Of a stretch of 64,000 nucleotides of DNA, positions 60,300-64,000 are shown one piece after another. This DNA is from Yersinia bercovieri ATCC 43970. GTDB lineage: Bacteria > Pseudomonadota > Gammaproteobacteria > Enterobacterales > Enterobacteriaceae. How positions within the stretch are numbered: position 1 is the first letter of the stretch; the number at the start of each line of letters is the position of its first letter. A program made the position numbers and the translations under genes. The stretch is from NCBI RefSeq assembly GCF_013282745.1, contig NZ_CP054044.1, forward strand, positions 2,542,001-2,606,000. Reading direction: 5' to 3'. The notes below the pieces were generated by a model. It saw nothing but the letters and a program-made list of their open reading frames with translations. It searched no databases and was not told the DNA's origin.

Positions 60300-60512
60300 T
60301 TAGGCTTTAACCTGCACTTTCATACCTTGAAACTCAACAATCTGGTCAGCAAGGATTTTGCAGCGCTTGCGTGTTTCGACACTTCCGTCGACTTTTACCT
60401 GACCATCGGCAATCGCGGCTTTTGCTGAGGCGCCGCTATCGTTCCAGCCTTGTAATTTTAATAAATCACACAGCTCGACGTGCGGGTGTTTTTCCAAATG
60501 AAAAATGTCCAT
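60300..60512 (-). CDS. ybcJ: S4-like RNA-binding protein YbcJ
   Basis: A 70-aa protein with an S4-type RNA-binding fold (MDIFHLEKHPHVELCDLLKLQGW...VDGSVETRKRCKIL). The start at 60512 has AAAGGA eight bases upstream; an in-frame ATG 40 codons earlier falls in folD. Adjacent to folD as in E. coli, 14 bases after its stop. Function is probably ribosome or RNA related, not established. The cysS-ybcJ gap carries no convincing ybcI equivalent. Confidence 0.93.
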   Translation of the reverse strand: MDIFHLEKHPHVELCDLLKLQGWNDSGASAKAAIADGQVKVDGSVETRKRCKILADQIVEFQGMKVQVKA

Positions 60513-60526
60513 TACTGTCCTTTCAA

Positions 60527-61393
60527 TCAATTTTCGTTGATGTCGTGATATTCCTCGCAGGCTTGCAAGGTATTTTGTATCAGTGTCGCAACGGTCATTG
60601 GCCCAACGCCACCGGGAACCGGTGTAATCCAACCCGCACGTTCAACGGCGACATCAAATTCTACATCACCGACTACTTTACCACTTTCCAGGCGGTTAAT
60701 GCCGACATCAATCACGATAGCACCCGGTTTTATCCACTCACCGGGAATAAAACCGGGTTTACCCACGGCAACTACCAATAACTCAGCATTTTCGACATGC
60801 TGACGCAGATTCTTGGTGAAGCGATGCGTTACCGTGGTGGTGCAACCCGCCAGCAGCAGCTCCAGACTCATTGGACGGCCAACAATATTAGATGCGCCAA
60901 CCACGACGGCGTTCAGGCCATAAGTCGGGATCTCATAGCGTTCCAGCAGTGTAACGATACCGCGCGGGGTGCAAGGGCGCAGTTTCGGCGCACGTTGGCA
61001 CAGACGGCCGACGTTGTATGGATGGAAGCCATCGACATCTTTATCAGGATGGATGCGCTCCAGCACTTTGACATTATCAATGCCGGCAGGTAGTGGCAGT
61101 TGTACCAGTATTCCATCTATCTCATTGTCGTCATTCAATGAATCAATCAATGCCAACAGTTCAGCTTCAGTGGTGCTCTTCGGGAGGTCATAGGAGCGAG
61201 AGATAAAACCGACCTCTTCACATGCCTTACGTTTACTGGCGACGTAAATTTGTGACGCTGGATTCTCGCCGACCAATACCACGGCAAGACCCGGAGCGCG
61301 CTTACCCGCAGCCAGACGTTTCTGTACTAACGCCGCAACTTCGTTTCTTACCTGCTGCGCAATCGTTTTACCATCAATAATTTTTGCTGACAT
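60527..61393 (-). CDS. folD: Methylenetetrahydrofolate dehydrogenase/cyclohydrolase FolD
   Basis: A 288-aa bifunctional enzyme interconverting 5,10-methylene-THF and 10-formyl-THF. The catalytic lysine is in '[14 protein letters not shown]', and the NADP site in '[17 protein letters not shown]'; the C-terminal '[18 protein letters not shown]' is typical. Supplies formyl groups for purine synthesis. The 213 bp to the tRNA contain no gene. Confidence 0.98.
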   Translation of the reverse strand: MSAKIIDGKTIAQQVRNEVAALVQKRLAAGKRAPGLAVVLVGENPASQIYVASKRKACEEVGFISRSYDLPKSTTEAELLALIDSLNDDNEIDGILVQLPLPAGIDNVKVLERIHPDKDVDGFHPYNVGRLCQRAPKLRPCTPRGIVTLLERYEIPTYGLNAVVVGASNIVGRPMSLELLLAGCTTTVTHRFTKNLRQHVENAELLVVAVGKPGFIPGEWIKPGAIVIDVGINRLESGKVVGDVEFDVAVERAGWITPVPGGVGPMTVATLIQNTLQACEEYHDINEN

Positions 61394-61606
61394 CAGTGGA
61401 GGGGTCCATCAATTAAAAAAGCGGGAATATGTCTATTTTGTCAGAAGCGGGCCGCGCTGTCAGGCGCATAATAACGATTAATTAACGATTAAATAGCCAG
61501 TTGATAAACGGTAAGGTGAAAACCCATTGACTCGAAAGCGACTGCCCGTATAATCCAACCCGCAACTGACTACCCACAGCGTTCTATGCTGCGGTGAATA
61601 TCAAAT

Positions 61607-61683
61607 GCGCCCTTAGCTCAGTTGGATAGAGCAACGGCCTTCTAAGCCGTAGGTCACAGGTTCGAGCCCTGTAGGGCGTACCA
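61607..61683 (+). tRNA. argU: tRNA-Arg (anticodon TCT)
   Basis: A complete 77-nt cloverleaf: acceptor GCGCCCT/AGGGCGT (one G-U), D-arm AGCTCAGTTGGATAGAGC, anticodon stem ACGGC/GCCGT with loop CTTCTAA (TCT at 61641-61643), T-arm with GGTTCGAGCCC and encoded CCA. It reads rare AGA codons. It is a known integration target (argU in E. coli), and an integrase follows 133-166 bases later, so its 3' half is the likely attachment core. Confidence 0.97.
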
Positions 61684-61795
61684 TCTATACCTCTTCTAAC
61701 GTCTATCTAAGTCTACTAATCCCTTATATAATCAGCCTCTCTGACAATTCCTAGCATCCCAACGTCTACCTACATCCACTGCAATCAACAACAAA

Positions 61796-61848
61796 GTGGG
61801 GGTACTATTGGGGGTATGTCTAGGTTCAATGAAGTGAGATACCCCCAC
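61796..61848 (+). repeat. GGGGGTA repeats and hairpin before the integrase
   Basis: GTGGGGGTA (61796-61804) is repeated as GGGGGTAT (61810-61817) and as the exact complement TACCCCCAC (61840-61848), which ends just before the ATG at 61849. Either repeat could pair with the last to form a hairpin over the translation start, or serve as integrase/excisionase binding sites. Confidence 0.6.
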
Positions 61849-63036
61849 ATGAAACTGAACGCCCGACAGGTCGATACTGCAAAGCCAAAAGAGAAGCCCT
61901 ATAAGCTATCTGATGGAGGTGGATTATTTTTGTTAGTAAAAACTACTGGTTCACGTTGTTGGCGGCTGAAGTATCGGATCGCCGGTAAAGAAAAATTGCT
62001 AGCATTTGGGGTCTTTCCTGATATCACTCTTGCTGAAGCCAGAGCAAAAAGAGATGAGGCAAAGCATATACTTGCAGTGGGCGGCGACCCAGGTGAAGAA
62101 AAAAAAGTAGAAAAACAAACCAGAAAAGTCAGCATTGATAACACGTTCGAAGCTCTAGCCAGAGAATGGCATGCCTACAAAAGGCCCAATTGGTCTAAAG
62201 GTTATGCTGATGATTTAATGGAGTCGTTCGAAAAAGACATATTCCCTTACGTTGGTAAACGTCCAATTGCCGAAATCAAGCCTCTAGAAATTCTCGAAAC
62301 CCTACGTAAGTTAGAAAAGCGTGGCGTCCTCGATAAAATGCGTAAGATCCGTCAGGCATGCAGCCAAACTTTCCGTTATGCAATCGTAACTGGCAGAGCA
62401 GAGAACAATCCAGCAAGTGAACTAGCTGGCGCTCTGGCGGTTCAGAAGCACACACATTACCCCCACCTCTTAGCGAACGAGCTTCCCGCATACCTTAATG
62501 CTCTCAACGCCTATAGCGGCAGTACAGTCACTCGAATAGCAACACGGCTCCTTATGCTTACCGGTGTTCGTACAACTGAACTACGGGCTGCTGAGTGGCT
62601 AGAATTTGACTTGGACAAAGCCGTCTGGGAAGTTCCTACCGCCAGAATGAAAATGCGTCGTCCTCACTTGGTTCCCTTGTCAGTGCAAGTTTTGGCATTA
62701 CTGCGTCAATTACATGAGATTACTGGGCGATTTAAACTGGTATTCCCCGGTCGTAATGACAGCTTAAAGCCAATGAGCGAAGCCAGTATTAATCAGGTCA
62801 TAAAACGTATTGGTTATCATGGTAAAGCCACTGGTCACGGTTTCCGGCACACTATGAGTACCATTTTGCATGAGCAGGGGTTTAATACTGCGTGGATAGA
62901 AACACAGTTGGCACACGTGGATAAAAACAGCATTCGTGGTACCTACAATCACGCCCAGTATCTGGATGGTCGTCGAGAAATGCTTCAGTGGTATGCCGAC
63001 TATATGGATAGCCTGGAACGTCAGTCAAAAGCTTAG
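61849..63036 (+). CDS. int: P4-type tyrosine integrase
   Basis: A tyrosine recombinase of the P4 integrase family, with the N-terminal DUF4102 domain (MKLNARQVDTAKPKEKPYKLSDGGGLFL), a SAM-like core-binding domain and the catalytic domain: Arg in 'LMLTGVRTTELRAAEW', 'HGFRHTMSTILHEQG' (H-x-x-R), and the nucleophile Tyr in 'GTYNHAQYLDGRREMLQWY' (parts). I prefer the start at 61849 because family members begin here; an ATG 11 codons upstream (61816) is in frame and equally open. It would insert the island at argU. Intact. Confidence 0.93.
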   Translation: MKLNARQVDTAKPKEKPYKLSDGGGLFLLVKTTGSRCWRLKYRIAGKEKLLAFGVFPDITLAEARAKRDEAKHILAVGGDPGEEKKVEKQTRKVSIDNTFEALAREWHAYKRPNWSKGYADDLMESFEKDIFPYVGKRPIAEIKPLEILETLRKLEKRGVLDKMRKIRQACSQTFRYAIVTGRAENNPASELAGALAVQKHTHYPHLLANELPAYLNALNAYSGSTVTRIATRLLMLTGVRTTELRAAEWLEFDLDKAVWEVPTARMKMRRPHLVPLSVQVLALLRQLHEITGRFKLVFPGRNDSLKPMSEASINQVIKRIGYHGKATGHGFRHTMSTILHEQGFNTAWIETQLAHVDKNSIRGTYNHAQYLDGRREMLQWYADYMDSLERQSKA

Positions 63037-63070
63037 TGATTAGGTAAAATTCTTCCGTGAGGAATAAAAA

Positions 63071-63185
63071 AGGGTCGGTTCAGTAGGTTCAGTCGGTTCA
63101 ATATTTTAGTTTGTTGATTTATAAGTTAATTAATTCATTTTTTGAACCGACCCTGAACCGACTTTAGGCCATTTGAACCGACCCT
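63071..63185. repeat. GGTCGGTTCA direct and inverted repeat cluster
   Basis: AGGGTCGGTTCA (63071-63082) and GTCGGTTCA (63092-63100) face the complements TGAACCGACCCT (63143-63154 and 63174-63185) and TGAACCGAC (63154-63162). The first and fourth form a 12-bp perfect stem. It follows the integrase stop by 35 bases. The rest of the integrase-to-ORF gap (63186-63316) shows no gene. Confidence 0.7.
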
Positions 63186-63451
63186 AATCGCGTTATCTCC
63201 CGAAAACCTGGCTTTTTCTCAGCTAAATAACCCTAAATCAGTAATCGATAAGCTAAAATTGCTCACCCGAATTTGATGTGAAAATGTGAAGTAATGTCGT
63301 GAATTGGCAAGGGGGAATGCTGGACGAGTATACAGTGGTGATTTATAGTAGACCTCAAGAAAATAAGGCTATGCCTAGGCTGATCCCCGAAAACCAGTAC
63401 ACCTCTACTGGCTGGCATAGTCCCCAATATTTAGAGGATGCGAGGTGGCGT

Positions 63452-64000
63452 ATGGAACTCAAAATTATACCATTTGAATATTGCTCTTTAGAAAGGGCTG
63501 CAAAGTTTTTTGGATGTGAAATGGAAGATTTTTTTCACTGGTATGAAACGAAAAAAATTTCCCTTTCCTTGAAGCTTTTGGAGCATCGAGCCACAGTTTT
63601 ATCGATCGACAACAAAACTATAGAATATAAAACTGAATATTGGGGAGATGATCATATTGAATATGATGTAATGGCCTCTGCAAATAATGAGTTTTCATAT
63701 ATTGACAATATAAGTGCTTTTGTGGGCAATCGGCTTTCATATGATCATTTATGTCAGGTTTATAGGGTAAATGGTTATGCTCATGATTTCTGGCGGCCTT
63801 GCGATGCGTTTATTCAATCGCTTCGCCGTGGTGGAAGAATCATGGATAGCTTTTCCGCATCTCCTTATGATTTTGAAGGTGATTTCCGTATCATGATAGA
63901 GGTGCAGGAAGGAACACAAACCTCAGACCCAGAATCACCAGTTTTTTATTTTTATCCAGAATTCACTATTGGTGATTTAGTTTTGTATAAAACAGACTTG
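63452..64000 (+). CDS. Uncharacterised island protein (3' truncated by window)
   Basis: An open frame of 183 codons running off the right edge. The N-terminal part 'EYCSLERAAKFFGCEMEDFFHWYE' resembles the helix-turn-helix-like start seen in several unnamed proteins of P4-type islands; the remainder (aromatic and acidic, e.g. 'CDAFIQSLRRGG', 'FYFYPEFTIGDLVLY') matches nothing I know. ATG 63452 has GAGG six bases upstream. The frame is open back to ATG 63317 (45 extra codons), which has only a badly spaced GGGGG, so the longer form is possible. Base composition is more AT-rich than the backbone. Confidence 0.7.
   Translation, partial: MELKIIPFEYCSLERAAKFFGCEMEDFFHWYETKKISLSLKLLEHRATVLSIDNKTIEYKTEYWGDDHIEYDVMASANNEFSYIDNISAFVGNRLSYDHLCQVYRVNGYAHDFWRPCDAFIQSLRRGGRIMDSFSASPYDFEGDFRIMIEVQEGTQTSDPESPVFYFYPEFTIGDLVLYKTDL

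Noticed and set aside
60165..60428. Possible ybcI equivalent after cysS
   Set aside because: The 87-codon frame overlaps ybcJ on the opposite strand and does not resemble the ybcI membrane protein.

Overview
The window is a contiguous piece of a Yersinia chromosome. The gene order acrBA-acrR, mscK-rsmS-priC-ybaN-apt-dnaX-ybaB-recR-htpG-adk-hemH, gsk-ybaL-fsr-ushA, ybaK-ybaP-copA-cueR and ybbJ-qmcA-cnoX-ybbO-tesA-ybbAP-purKE-lpxH-ppiB-cysS-ybcJ-folD-argU is the enterobacterial backbone known from E. coli. The placement of an O-antigen cluster between hemH and gsk, plus ERIC elements, points to a non-pestis Yersinia. The species cannot be fixed by reading alone.

Layout. 1-1.9 kb: a metal (zinc/manganese type) ABC transporter next to the zinc-free ribosomal protein paralogs L31 and L36, with a perfect Zur-type palindrome. 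2-4.9 kb: a shortened yhfY-yhfX-yhfW operon. 5.1-10.7 kb: the AcrAB efflux pump with its divergent repressor and operator, then the DsrE-family gene ychN. 10.8-23.7 kb: backbone genes for osmotic protection (mscK), replication and recombination (priC, dnaX, ybaB, recR), chaperone (htpG, with a sigma-32 promoter), purine salvage (apt, adk) and heme (hemH).

24-35 kb: an AT-rich, all-plus-strand O-antigen cluster opened by a JUMPstart/ops element and closed by wzz. It is visibly decayed. The first gene, ddhD, is cut by an IS903-type element that lacks a target duplication, ddhA/B/C are absent, and a sugar epimerase/dehydratase gene carries three in-frame stops plus frameshifts. What survives is a flippase, a probable polymerase, two glycosyltransferases, a sugar SDR, a Gne-type UDP-hexose epimerase (Cys at position 297) and Wzz.

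35-61.6 kb: backbone again, with nucleotide salvage (gsk, ushA), antiporter and efflux (ybaL, fsr), two tandem tiny secreted basic proteins, an LprI-like protein, the ChiX small RNA between ybaK and ybaP, copper export (copA/cueR with a CueR box), membrane quality control (qmcA/ybbJ), cnoX, tesA, purKE under a PurR box, lpxH, ppiB, cysS, ybcJ and folD.

61.6-64 kb: tRNA-Arg(TCT) followed by a P4-type tyrosine integrase, a repeat-rich non-coding stretch and an unrecognised ORF running off the end. This is the left edge of a genomic island whose cargo lies outside the window.
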